A stretch of 20,193 nt of DNA, taken from assembly GCA_003153585.1 (NCBI GenBank), contig PLZZ01000020.1, positions 1 through 20,193 of the forward strand, written 5' to 3'. Both the position numbers and the translations under genes were made by a program. Below, piece after piece: positions 1-7,271 of this stretch. The notes beneath the pieces were generated by a model. It was not told the origin of the DNA and searched no databases. It saw nothing but the letters and a program-made list of their open reading frames with translations. The stretch is from Acidobacteriota bacterium. GTDB lineage: Bacteria; Acidobacteriota; Terriglobia; Acidiferrales; UBA7541. Positions within the stretch are counted from its first letter, which is position 1, and each line of letters begins with the position of its first letter.

Positions 1-996
1 TGGGAAGTCGTATTTGTAGATGATAATTCCCCGGACAAGACCGCGGAGCTTATCCGGGTTCTAGCCTTGACCAACCGGCGCATCCGCGTGCTCGAACGAA
101 TCGGACGAAGAGGTCTCTCGTCGGCTTGCATTGAGGGTATGCTCGCGACTCCGGCTCCTTACATCGCTGTGATGGACGCGGATATGCAGCACGACGAGAG
201 CATCTTGCCGAGGATGCTGGAACGCATGAAATCCGAGCACTTGGACGTCGTGGTCGGCAGCCGGAAGATTGAGGGTGGCAGCATGGGCGAATTCGCTCGC
301 GAGCGAATCTGGCTGAGTGACCTCGGGACTCGGATCAGTAAGCTCGTATGCCGATGTGACGTCTCTGACGCCATGAGCGGGTTCTTCATGGTCGATCGCG
401 CATATTTCCAGCAGGTTGTTCCTCGCCTGACCGGGGCCGGTTTCAAAATCCTGGTCGACCTGCTCTCCTCGAGCCCATCATCGCCTCGGCTCGGCGAAGT
501 TCCCTACCACTTCCGCAATCGCCAGCAGGGTGAGAGCAAACTCGATATCAACGTGGAATTGGAATATCTCTACTTGCTGGTCGACAAACTAATCGGCAAG
601 TGGGTTCCCACCAGATTCGTTATATACGTTTTGGTTGGTACTCTTGGCCTGCTGGTTCATCTTGGTGTGTTGGCGTTGCTCTACTACCGGGGCCACGCGG
701 ATTTCACAGTTTCGCAGGTGACTGCCACTTTTACAGCGATGACATTTAATTTCCTCCTGAACAATGTCGTAACTTTTCGTGACCGTCGGCTCCGGGGATG
801 GCGGATCGTCACTGGACTCCTCACTTTTTATTTGGCTTGTTCATTGGGGGCTTTGATGAATGTCAGTCTTGCGAAGTTTCTTCTTGATTCTCACGTCGCA
901 TGGTATTTGGCCGGAATTCTGGGGATGGCCACTAGTTCGGTATGGAATTATGGAGTAAACACGATCTTAACGTGGCGCCGTAGCCGACGTGGCTAG
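1..996 (+). CDS. Family 2 glycosyltransferase with C-terminal GtrA domain (5' partial)
   Basis: The reading frame is open from the first base, so the true start lies left of the window; the TTG at 67 is internal because conserved sequence precedes it. Visible residues 1-17 contain VDDNSPDKT and residues 57-63 VMDADMQ, the acidic motifs of a GT-A-fold GT2 enzyme of the dolichyl/polyprenyl-phosphate mannosyl- or glucosyltransferase (DPM1-like) group; RNRQQGESKL near residue 173 is also typical. From about residue 205 the protein becomes a GtrA-like domain with four predicted membrane segments, ending in WRR. Proteins of this type charge undecaprenyl phosphate with a sugar on the cytoplasmic side, and the GtrA part is thought to help move the lipid-linked sugar across the membrane. 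The sugar cannot be told from sequence. The last 30 nt overlap tail to tail with the minus-strand gene ending at 967. A degenerate copy of its middle lies at 2684-2843. Confidence 0.9.
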   Translation, partial: WEVVFVDDNSPDKTAELIRVLALTNRRIRVLERIGRRGLSSACIEGMLATPAPYIAVMDADMQHDESILPRMLERMKSEHLDVVVGSRKIEGGSMGEFARERIWLSDLGTRISKLVCRCDVSDAMSGFFMVDRAYFQQVVPRLTGAGFKILVDLLSSSPSSPRLGEVPYHFRNRQQGESKLDINVELEYLYLLVDKLIGKWVPTRFVIYVLVGTLGLLVHLGVLALLYYRGHADFTVSQVTATFTAMTFNFLLNNVVTFRDRRLRGWRIVTGLLTFYLACSLGALMNVSLAKFLLDSHVAWYLAGILGMATSSVWNYGVNTILTWRRSRRG

Positions 997-2562
997 GGCT
1001 ACCCCGTCTTCTTGTGTACAACAGGGCAGTAAAATTGCACTGGAATCGGTTGGCTGAAGACGGGAATGCCTAACTCGATAAACGGTTACAGAATCGTTGG
1101 AGAAGACCACGTCACCTATTTGGAGAACAGAAGGGATGATTTCAGGATAGCTATGAACCCACAGGTAGTCGTAAGAATTCGCGATCTGTTGCCAATCGAT
1201 GGCAGACGCGTGGAAAACATTGCAATAAACGTTTGGACAATAAGTTGATCCAATAAGGCGAATTGGCTGGACCCCTGAAAGATGAAAGAGCGTGGGAACC
1301 AGAAAACCACGTTGGATCACACCGTAGTCCAGATGGTGAATATCTCCCCTACCAATAAGCGGAACTTCTGGTTCTATCCGGAGAATCTGCAAAACTTTTG
1401 CATCCCGCGGAATGGCCTCAAAGGAGGCAGTCAGTTGCGTTAGCTCGTGCTGGCGGGCAATGAACATTCCTTCCACGGTTGCCACGCGAAACAATACCAG
1501 CAGCACCAAGCCGAAATATAAATAACGGGGAACACGCTGAAATCGCCAGACGGCCAGTAGGAACAAATAGAGAAATGGCACGATCCGCACGTCGATATAG
1601 CCGCCAATGCCGTAACCACTCGGGGCCATGACATAAACTAACAGCAGGGCGGCACAAACAGTTAACCAGACCGGTCGCATTGCGACAGACTGCCTGCCCT
1701 TCCACACGAGAATAATGAGAAATACGATAACGGCCAAAACCAGCACGTCTAAGCCCCTGGAGGTAAATAGTCGGACGGGGAAGGAAAGATTTCTTAGTTT
1801 GTCCCAAACGAAACGTTCTGAATAATGGATCGAAGCACCGGTCCCTGCGTGCCTAGAATTGTAAGCAAACATCCAGAGCGCAGGGAGCGACAGCGCTGCT
1901 AAGATTGCTATCTTTTTCCAACGCTCCTCTTGCAACAGGGCATAAATACCCATGACGGCGCCGGCTACACAAAATCCGATCAAATGTGAGAGGTAGACTA
2001 GGATTAGGCCGATGACGATGCCGAGCGCTGTTATAGCTTTCGGGGAGCTGCAGTACATTACCCACAAGCCGACGACAAGTAGGCAAAATGCAAGACTAAA
2101 TTGATTGCTTATCGAGCCCATCAGTAAGTTTGGATTTAACGCCACCAAAATACCAAAGCTGGCCAGCTCAATATTTTCAGGGCAGGCTTTCTTGAGGAAA
2201 AAATACGTAGCAAAAGTGACCAAGATGATGCAAAGACTGAGAATACATCTGCCGACAATATCGATGGGTAAGAAATATTGCAACACCATCGCCAAAATAT
2301 CGGGCGATATGTACGGGAGTGGGCCCCACGCGGGAGCATAAAAGCTGGAAAAATGATAAGCCGTGTCCTTCATGTGGAAGAGGACAAACCACCGTGCCAG
2401 ATGATTGGGATAATCGGTCACGACGGGGTAACGGACGGTCCAGAATGGAAGCACTGCCACCAGCGTCAGGACTATCAATAGCCAAGGCACGTCGGCTGAC
2501 GAGGTTTGGTAAATGGTTGATTGTGCTTGCTCCTGATCGGTGCGCCCAGGTTGTCTGATCAT
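967..2562 (-). CDS. GT-C-like polytopic membrane protein, putative glycosyltransferase
   Basis: This 531-residue protein has about ten or more hydrophobic segments, the first at residues 26-43, followed by TDYPNHLARW (residues 49-58). An acidic residue in the first extracytoplasmic loop is the usual catalytic position of GT-C glycosyltransferases, which use lipid-linked sugars outside the cytoplasm; D50 is the candidate. The C-terminal ~130 residues are mostly soluble. I do not recognise a named family, so substrate and acceptor are unknown; a glycan polymerase or a non-enzymatic membrane protein is possible. The start ATG is preceded by a weak GAAGAAAT ribosome site and directly abuts a TAA. 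The 3' end overlaps the convergent GT2 gene by 30 nt, and the last ~30 residues look unstructured, as if the reading frame ran on past an older stop. Its base composition appears more AT-rich than the neighbours (48% GC in one 60-nt sample), hinting at separate acquisition. Confidence 0.75.
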   Translation of the reverse strand: MIRQPGRTDQEQAQSTIYQTSSADVPWLLIVLTLVAVLPFWTVRYPVVTDYPNHLARWFVLFHMKDTAYHFSSFYAPAWGPLPYISPDILAMVLQYFLPIDIVGRCILSLCIILVTFATYFFLKKACPENIELASFGILVALNPNLLMGSISNQFSLAFCLLVVGLWVMYCSSPKAITALGIVIGLILVYLSHLIGFCVAGAVMGIYALLQEERWKKIAILAALSLPALWMFAYNSRHAGTGASIHYSERFVWDKLRNLSFPVRLFTSRGLDVLVLAVIVFLIILVWKGRQSVAMRPVWLTVCAALLLVYVMAPSGYGIGGYIDVRIVPFLYLFLLAVWRFQRVPRYLYFGLVLLVLFRVATVEGMFIARQHELTQLTASFEAIPRDAKVLQILRIEPEVPLIGRGDIHHLDYGVIQRGFLVPTLFHLSGVQPIRLIGSTYCPNVYCNVFHASAIDWQQIANSYDYLWVHSYPEIIPSVLQIGDVVFSNDSVTVYRVRHSRLQPTDSSAILLPCCTQEDGVALATSATAPR

Positions 2563-2683
2563 TTAGATTTCTTCAGTTCGCCAATCCTTAAGTGCGTTCC
2601 GACTGGCCCGGTGGAGTTCTAGACTGCCAAGCCTTCGAGATTTTAGCTGAATATCAACAAAACGGTGAGTTGCTTTCCGACGA

Positions 2684-2843
2684 CAGCATGGGCGAGTTCG
2701 CTCGCAAGCGTGTTTGGCTGAGTGACTTCGGGACAAGGACCAGTAAGCTCGTATGCCGATGTGACGTCTCATACGCGATGAGTGGATTCTTTCTGGTTGA
2801 TCGCGCATATTTCCAGCAGGTTGTTCCTGGCCTGACCGGGGCC
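2684..2843 (+). pseudogene. Internal fragment of a GT2 glycosyltransferase gene (copy of 279-438)
   Basis: By hand alignment without gaps, 142 of 160 bases match positions 279-438 of the GT2/GtrA gene, an offset of 2405. The translated fragment runs from SMGEFARKRVWLSD through VDRAYFQQVVPGLTGA and lies in an open frame, but neither the catalytic acidic motifs nor the GtrA domain is present. Similarity stops sharply on both sides: the preceding 120 bases do not resemble the corresponding part of the intact gene, and 18 nt to the right the minus-strand methyltransferase stop codon begins. About 7 of 53 codons are changed, so it is an older relic or a piece of a paralogue, not a fresh duplication. 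A 167-codon open frame (2592-3095) runs through it but mostly consists of antisense sequence of the methyltransferase gene and is not considered a gene. Confidence 0.85.
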
Positions 2844-2861
2844 TACGAGCCCAGTCCAACA

Positions 2862-3662
2862 CTAGCTTCTGGACCGGAAATAGAGGCCGGTGTGCGAGCG
2901 GAACGATGCCTCGGGATGAAAAGGAATTCGTCCCGGGTGGCTTGGCACGTCCCACTGATCGATCAACTCGTAGCCCGCAGCGCAGATCGAATCGATGAAA
3001 TCTTTACGATTAAACACGTATTGAGGATGAAAAGCCGGCCCTCCGTTTTGCAATGTCACAATTTGGTTGCCTTCATACAAAGGCAGTTTGTTTAAGAGCA
3101 AATGCTGTGGACGCACAGGCAGCGCCGCCAGCGAAACGGCAAACGAAGGCGCTTCGATGTACTGCAGCGAACCAGCCGCCAAGAGAATTTGCACGCCCGA
3201 TGCTTCAGAGAACGAAGTCGCGAAGGAAATCTCGCTACGGTTCTCTCGTCGCGCCAGTTCCTGGCCCGCCTTGACGATTTCCGGAAGATCGCAAACGATC
3301 CATTTGAAGCCATCCGGATATTTTAAATATCTCGAATAGGCATAGAAATTTGTCCCACGATGGCCCCCGTAATCGAACACCCGCGTTCCCGGTTCGATCA
3401 GACGCCCGAGCCAAAACATCACCGGGTAGTCGAAGGAGAGAGCTCGTGAGAGCCGGTCCTCGAATTCCAGTGCGTAGGCCGCATTGTTAAATCCGAGAGG
3501 TTTTGTTTGCGGCGCTGCTCGGTTGGCTTCTTTGAAGCTTTGGTAGACTCCGTGGAAGGTTCCCCAGGCATTTCCAGAAAACCGTTTTTTATAGAGGGCC
3601 TCCAGCAACGTCCGAAGGACCGGTATCGCTTCGATTCGTTGCTGCAGAGTTTCAGCTAGCAT
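2862..3662 (-). CDS. SAM-dependent methyltransferase, TIGR04325-like
   Basis: This 266-residue soluble protein has a Rossmann-type methyltransferase core: VFDYGGHRG at residues 95-103 is the glycine-rich SAM-binding motif I, and CDLPEI at 124-129 supplies the acidic motif after strand 2. The later LLAAGSLQYIE (about 160-170) resembles the TIGR04325 family of putative methyltransferases, which is often found in polysaccharide and LPS loci. The likely role is methylation of a sugar or other cell-surface precursor in the cytoplasm; the acceptor is unknown. The ATG at 3662 has GAGG seven bases upstream. The gene follows the cupin-like gene on the same strand after a 123-nt gap containing a short hairpin, and the two could be co-transcribed. 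Its stop codon lies 18 nt from the GT2 gene fragment. Confidence 0.82.
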   Translation of the reverse strand: MLAETLQQRIEAIPVLRTLLEALYKKRFSGNAWGTFHGVYQSFKEANRAAPQTKPLGFNNAAYALEFEDRLSRALSFDYPVMFWLGRLIEPGTRVFDYGGHRGTNFYAYSRYLKYPDGFKWIVCDLPEIVKAGQELARRENRSEISFATSFSEASGVQILLAAGSLQYIEAPSFAVSLAALPVRPQHLLLNKLPLYEGNQIVTLQNGGPAFHPQYVFNRKDFIDSICAAGYELIDQWDVPSHPGRIPFHPEASFRSHTGLYFRSRS

Positions 3663-3699
3663 TCCGGCGCCTCAGGAAAATTGAATGCGGTCGAAGCGG

Positions 3700-3716
3700 T
3701 CGCCTGCGGCAGGCGA
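3700..3716. repeat. Short perfect inverted repeat between cupin and methyltransferase genes
   Basis: TCGCCTGC and GCAGGCGA are separated by a single base, giving a GC-rich hairpin with a small loop. It sits in the 123-nt spacer between two minus-strand genes. No T-run follows on the minus strand, so it is not a standard intrinsic terminator; it may be a REP-like element or an mRNA-stabilising hairpin. Confidence 0.5.
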
Positions 3717-3785
3717 TCACACTTTGTATAAAGCGCAAGCCGTATGACTCCGCTCAGCTCATGCATGGTAGGCGCCCGTACAGGA

Positions 3786-4691
3786 TCAACTCCAGGGCGG
3801 CTTACCGTTCCGAACATTTTTGAACCAAACAGCAGGCTCGACCACGCACGATTTCAGCAAATCCCTTAAGCCTGAGCGTCCTGGTGGCGTCGGGCGGACC
3901 CCGAGTTTGCGCAGCGCATAGTTCGCTCGGTAAACGTTCGCCAGCATGCGATCCCGGAATTGGAAATTCACGCTGACGCTGATGGACACGTTGTCGTGGT
4001 TTTTCACCCAGTGCGGCGCGTTCACCGGAATGTGCACCACCGTTCCCGGAGTCATAGCGAATTCGCGTGCCCGATTTTGATGTTCGGGCTTGTGTATCGC
4101 GGCGTTGTGGTCCACGGACCAAAACCTCTCGAGCTCCTCTTCGGGCAGCACGATGCGATCCTTTTGATCGAATACGCTCAGCGTTTTTTCTCCGCGAACC
4201 TGCAAAAGAAAATTGCATTCACGATCGATGTGATAAGACGTCACTCGTAGCGGCGATGTCACGAAAAGAATAATTTCCTGCACCTTCATCACGCGGTCGA
4301 GATCCAGGCCGATCAAGGTTTGCAATTCGGCCATGCATTGGTTCAATAAAGCGGCGTACTCGGGATCCTTATCCGCCTTGTGAAGGATAATCCACGCGCC
4401 GCAATTTTCGATTCGTTCCAGCGCCTCCTCTACCGAAAAGGAAGCTCGCGGCGTTTGATCCCATCTCTGGTCCACGCGCACATTCCCCGCGTCGTAGTAC
4501 AAATCTTTGGGACGGTCTCGCGAAGTATCACGCGCGAGCTCCAACAGCCGCGGCAACTCAAATAATGGATGCCCAACTAACCGATGTTGAAATTCAAAGC
4601 TCGTCCGATTGAAATGCAGACGAAAGGCATCTGGATCAGCGTCGAATACTGGAGTGGACTGTGAAGCGCGCGAATCCACGACAGTCGCCAT
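3786..4691 (-). CDS. JmjC/cupin-like protein, putative Fe(II)/2-oxoglutarate dioxygenase
   Basis: With the start at the ATG of 4691 the protein has 301 residues. An in-frame TTG at 4739 extends the frame, but the 4691 start has AAAGGAGG 12 nt upstream. Residues YHIDRECNFLLQVRGEK (153-169) followed by HIPVNAPHWV (220-229) match the jelly-roll core of JmjC/FIH-type cupins: H154, D156 and H227 are the likely iron ligands, and a Lys near 169 could bind 2-oxoglutarate. Members hydroxylate proteins, peptides or small molecules; the substrate here is unknown. No signal peptide or membrane segment is visible, so it is cytoplasmic. It lies between a GT87-like gene upstream and a methyltransferase gene downstream, all on the minus strand, which suggests a role in modifying a glycan or its precursor. 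The catalytic call is an inference from the triad; a non-enzymatic cupin is possible. Confidence 0.72.
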   Translation of the reverse strand: MATVVDSRASQSTPVFDADPDAFRLHFNRTSFEFQHRLVGHPLFELPRLLELARDTSRDRPKDLYYDAGNVRVDQRWDQTPRASFSVEEALERIENCGAWIILHKADKDPEYAALLNQCMAELQTLIGLDLDRVMKVQEIILFVTSPLRVTSYHIDRECNFLLQVRGEKTLSVFDQKDRIVLPEEELERFWSVDHNAAIHKPEHQNRAREFAMTPGTVVHIPVNAPHWVKNHDNVSISVSVNFQFRDRMLANVYRANYALRKLGVRPTPPGRSGLRDLLKSCVVEPAVWFKNVRNGKPPWS

Positions 4692-4716
4692 ACCCGAGTC
4701 TATCCTCCTTTTGAGC

Positions 4717-4734
4717 GTGGGCGAACAAGCCCAC
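4717..4734 (-). other. Leader hairpin upstream of the cupin-like gene
   Basis: GTGGGC and GCCCAC pair across a 6-nt loop in the untranslated leader, just upstream of the Shine-Dalgarno sequence of the cupin-like gene. It could influence translation, but a chance hairpin is possible. Confidence 0.3.
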
Positions 4735-4770
4735 CCCAAGTATCCTGCACTTTCTCTTCCAACCCAACAC

Positions 4771-4798
4771 TCTATAAAGCCGGGATATGCTAAGTAAA
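4771..4798 (-). promoter_or_regulatory. Candidate sigma-70-type promoter for the cupin-like gene
   Basis: On the minus strand TTTACT (4793-4798) and TATAGA (4771-4776) are separated by 16 nt, each matching four of six consensus bases. The start codon lies about 80 nt downstream, past the leader hairpin. Found by eye; weak support. Confidence 0.3.
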
Positions 4799-4871
4799 GG
4801 CTTATGTATTAACAAGATAGACGTCGTTCGGTCTCTCGACGGTAGAATCTGGGACCTTTTGGGAAATCGCT

Positions 4872-4940
4872 GAGCATTACTCGGAATTTCGGTTGTGTCT
4901 TAATTTGAAATTAAGACACTAGCAGAATTTCGCAATGCTC
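4872..4940. repeat. Nested inverted repeat with a perfect 25-nt palindrome
   Basis: The core, 4895-4919, has perfect 12-nt arms (GTGTCTTAATTT and its complement AAATTAAGACAC) around one base. Outside it, GAGCATT (4872-4878) and AATGCTC (4934-4940) form a second inverted pair, and GAATTTCG occurs on both sides of the core as a direct repeat. It lies downstream of the GT87-like gene and upstream of the cupin-like gene. It may be a dimeric-regulator operator, a bidirectional terminator or a recombination site; the absence of a GC-rich stem argues against a normal intrinsic terminator. Confidence 0.75.
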
Positions 4941-5087
4941 GCATACGGCATGGGGAGATACTGGGGTAGAACTTGTCCTCGATACTGTAGCTCAGCGCCC
5001 CGTTCTTCCGGCTCCCAGTTCCGCTGAAGTCAAAATGCGTGCCCAGCGTGCAAGAAGCCGCCTTCGGAAGTGATTCTGTTTGCGCAA

Positions 5088-6278
5088 CTATGAGGCTGGC
5101 GGTAGGTCATAACCCCACGTTGTTGACCTTAAGGGAATCAACAGTGCCAGGATCAGAGGCACCAGGATGCAGTAGCGCCATCCAATCAAGTAGATCATCG
5201 TTGGCGCTGCAAAAAGCAAGCCCGCAATATTCCGGGACCACTCTTGCGTCCTTGACGTCGGTGCAATCCTCGCGTCCAGCACCAACGCAATAGGGATAAT
5301 CAACAGAACTCCGTCTTGAATCCGCTCGTATTGGCTGACCAGAACAGCAACCAGGACCGCAAGCGCATAGGACGGGGGTCTAGTAGCAGTCCATAGCAAG
5401 AGGAGAATCGAACCGATTACAGTGACGATCAGCACTGTATGCGGAGTGATGTGCGAGCCCGCAATGCTGCTCAGCAGACACCGCAGAGTGGGCAGAGTCG
5501 TGCCGTTCACCTCATATCCCATCTCCCCGGCAGGAATTGGAAATTGTGCAATGCAAGAGCGGACGTTATGCCAGTAACTCCCGGACCACACGCACCCAGT
5601 AAGCATCACTGAGGTCACTACTGTCCCGGCACCGGCAATGATGAATCCCGCTACGATGCGCCAGCGCCGCCAGCAGAGAAATAGCAGAGCAATGGGTAGG
5701 ACCAATTGAAAATTGAACAGCCCGAGACCAAGAAAGATCCCGGATGACCACTCATCCCGGCGGTAGAACGCAACCGCGGAGGCCAAAACCAGCGTCAGAA
5801 GTATGATTGAATCCGCGCCTCGGACAACTGCCAATGTTGTGGAAAGAAAGCAGAAGAACAGCGCGGGCGGAAACCACCTCCACACCCCAGGAAGTCTTTC
5901 AAGGTATGGCCAAATCATCCAAATCACCAGCGAAATGAGCGCTAGGTTGACCCCAAGGAATGCAACATAGGCGGTGCGATATTGCAGGAAAGTGAACGGG
6001 ACGAATAGCAATGCTTCGTAAGCTGGCGGATTCAGCCGGACCTCAGCGTTCGCGGGCCTCGCCGGTCCATTCTGGGATGCTTGAGCTGCGTCCCGATCGG
6101 AGAGTTCGTGAGCGTTTCCACGTCGAACCGTCTCCGCGGCTCTGTAAAGCGCGTGAAAATCCCCGTCTCCGCTAAGTACGGCCGGAATCCGGCGAACGAA
6201 AATGAAGACTTGGGCGATAAACAAAAGAACAGCCACTAGGATGATGAATCGAGGCGGGCCTTTTGCGCTACGAGGCAT
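5088..6278 (-). CDS. GT87 (DUF2029)-like membrane glycosyltransferase
   Basis: This 396-residue protein has roughly nine or ten membrane segments, starting with residues 10-29. The following loop contains SGDGDFHALYRAAETVRRG (residues 36-54) and then LNPPAYEALLFVPF, the pattern of the first extracytoplasmic loop in GT87/DUF2029 GT-C enzymes, whose characterised members are polyprenyl-phosphate-mannose-dependent mannosyltransferases; D38 or D40 is the likely catalytic acid. It would act in the inner membrane on the periplasmic face, probably using the lipid-linked sugar made by a DPM1-like GT2 enzyme such as the one at the left edge. The sugar is not certain. No clear Shine-Dalgarno precedes the ATG at 6278. 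It is divergent from the rml operon, with 225 nt between, and the cupin-like gene follows after about 400 nt. Confidence 0.75.
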   Translation of the reverse strand: MPRSAKGPPRFIILVAVLLFIAQVFIFVRRIPAVLSGDGDFHALYRAAETVRRGNAHELSDRDAAQASQNGPARPANAEVRLNPPAYEALLFVPFTFLQYRTAYVAFLGVNLALISLVIWMIWPYLERLPGVWRWFPPALFFCFLSTTLAVVRGADSIILLTLVLASAVAFYRRDEWSSGIFLGLGLFNFQLVLPIALLFLCWRRWRIVAGFIIAGAGTVVTSVMLTGCVWSGSYWHNVRSCIAQFPIPAGEMGYEVNGTTLPTLRCLLSSIAGSHITPHTVLIVTVIGSILLLLWTATRPPSYALAVLVAVLVSQYERIQDGVLLIIPIALVLDARIAPTSRTQEWSRNIAGLLFAAPTMIYLIGWRYCILVPLILALLIPLRSTTWGYDLPPAS

Positions 6279-6417
6279 GGAGTAAGGGTAGCACGCAAGT
6301 TATTTCGTTCTATGGCGGAGGTGCTGTCTCAGTTTCCTAAGTGCTTGGTCCACAAAATGCTATCCTAGTTCGCATGGATGGCATGTTTAACCATCGACAT
6401 TTCGATTCATTAGATCG

Positions 6418-6446
6418 TTGCGTCTCACGCCGCTCGAAGCAATAAT
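6418..6446 (+). promoter_or_regulatory. Candidate promoter of the rml operon
   Basis: TTGCGT (6418-6423) and AATAAT (6441-6446) are 17 nt apart, within the 225-nt divergent gap, about 57 nt before the rmlA start. The -10 matches five of six consensus bases, the -35 only three. A by-eye candidate only. Confidence 0.27.
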
Positions 6447-6503
6447 TAAAGCGCACCGGTAGGCCAGACTCCGAAGAATTGACGCCAGGAGACAAGGGAA
6501 AAT

Positions 6504-7271
6504 ATGAAAGGCATAGTTCTTGCCGGTGGAACTGGTAGCCGGCTAAATCCACTCACTCGCGTGACGAATAAGCATCTTCTTCCCATATATGACAAGCCGA
6601 TGGTGTATTACCCCATCCAGACTCTTGTAAATGCCGGAATTCAGGAGATCCTTCTCGTTACTGGCGGAAAAAATGCCGGCGACTTTCTGCGCTTGCTGGG
6701 TAACGGCCGCGATTTCGGATTGAAGCACCTAAACTACACATACCAGGAAGGGGAAGGCGGAATCGCCGAAGCGCTGGGTCTGGCGGAATATTTTGCCGGC
6801 AGCGAACCCATCTGCGTCATTTTGGGCGACAACATTATTGAGAACAACATCCGTGACGCGGTTGAAAAATTCAAGAAGCAGAAAGACGGAGCGAAAATTT
6901 TGCTAAAAAAAGTTACCGACGCACAGCGATTCGGAGTCGCGGAAGTCCGCGGCAACCACGTCGTCGGCATCGAAGAAAAGCCCAAAGCTCCAAAGTCCGA
7001 TTTCGCCGTTATCGGCATCTATCTCTACGACAAGACGGTATTTGAAAAGATTCGCCGGCTAAAACCTTCAGGCCGAGGGGAGCTCGAAATTACCGACGTC
7101 AACAACTTCTTCATTCAAGAAGGCAAGCTAACTTATGAAGTTCTCGATGGATGGTGGACCGACGCCGGAACGTTTGAATCTCTGCTCCGCGCGAACTCGC
7201 TTGTAGCAGAAACTGGAGCAAACAAGTTGTCGGGGCCGGCAGCATCGGCGCGGCGGGAAGTAGCCCCGTGA
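6504..7271 (+). CDS. rmlA: Glucose-1-phosphate thymidylyltransferase, short form
   Basis: Catalyses glucose-1-phosphate + dTTP to dTDP-glucose + PPi, the first step of dTDP-L-rhamnose synthesis, in the cytoplasm. The nucleotide-binding signature GGTGSRLNPLT lies at residues 8-18, followed by NKHLLPIYDKPMVYYP; VILGDNI (about 105-111) provides the metal-binding Asp, EEKPKAPKS the sugar-phosphate contact, and WWTDAGTFESL (about 217-227) the second metal Asp. At 255 residues it is shorter than the ~290-residue enterobacterial RmlA and lacks most of the C-terminal helical part that contributes to the allosteric site; short versions are known in many phyla. The start ATG has an AGGAGA site about 12 nt upstream. 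The stop overlaps the GTG start of rmlB by 4 nt, so the two are translationally coupled. Confidence 0.93.
   Translation: MKGIVLAGGTGSRLNPLTRVTNKHLLPIYDKPMVYYPIQTLVNAGIQEILLVTGGKNAGDFLRLLGNGRDFGLKHLNYTYQEGEGGIAEALGLAEYFAGSEPICVILGDNIIENNIRDAVEKFKKQKDGAKILLKKVTDAQRFGVAEVRGNHVVGIEEKPKAPKSDFAVIGIYLYDKTVFEKIRRLKPSGRGELEITDVNNFFIQEGKLTYEVLDGWWTDAGTFESLLRANSLVAETGANKLSGPAASARREVAP

Larger units (their letters stand above)
4692..5087. other. Non-coding gap between two minus-strand genes
   Basis: About 400 nt without a convincing gene. Reading right to left it holds the downstream flank of the GT87-like gene, a strong nested palindrome (4872-4940), a candidate promoter (4771-4798), a leader hairpin and the cupin gene's ribosome site. 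The 84-codon plus-strand frame beginning at 5039 is mostly antisense to the GT87-like gene. Confidence 0.6.

Noticed and set aside
980..1002. Possible terminator hairpin GTAGCC/GGCTAC at the convergent gene ends
   Set aside because: A 6-bp stem with an 11-nt loop and no T-run on either strand is too weak to call.
2563..2955. 130-codon minus-strand frame ending directly at the ATG of the GT-C-like gene
   Set aside because: Most of it is antisense to the GT2 fragment or out of frame with the methyltransferase; the last ~40 codons match nothing I recognise, although they could hide another small relic.
4949..4967. Resemblance of ATGGGGAGATACTGG to the shared lipoprotein upstream element
   Set aside because: There are too few matching bases and it is not placed near the start codon of a lipoprotein gene; probably chance.
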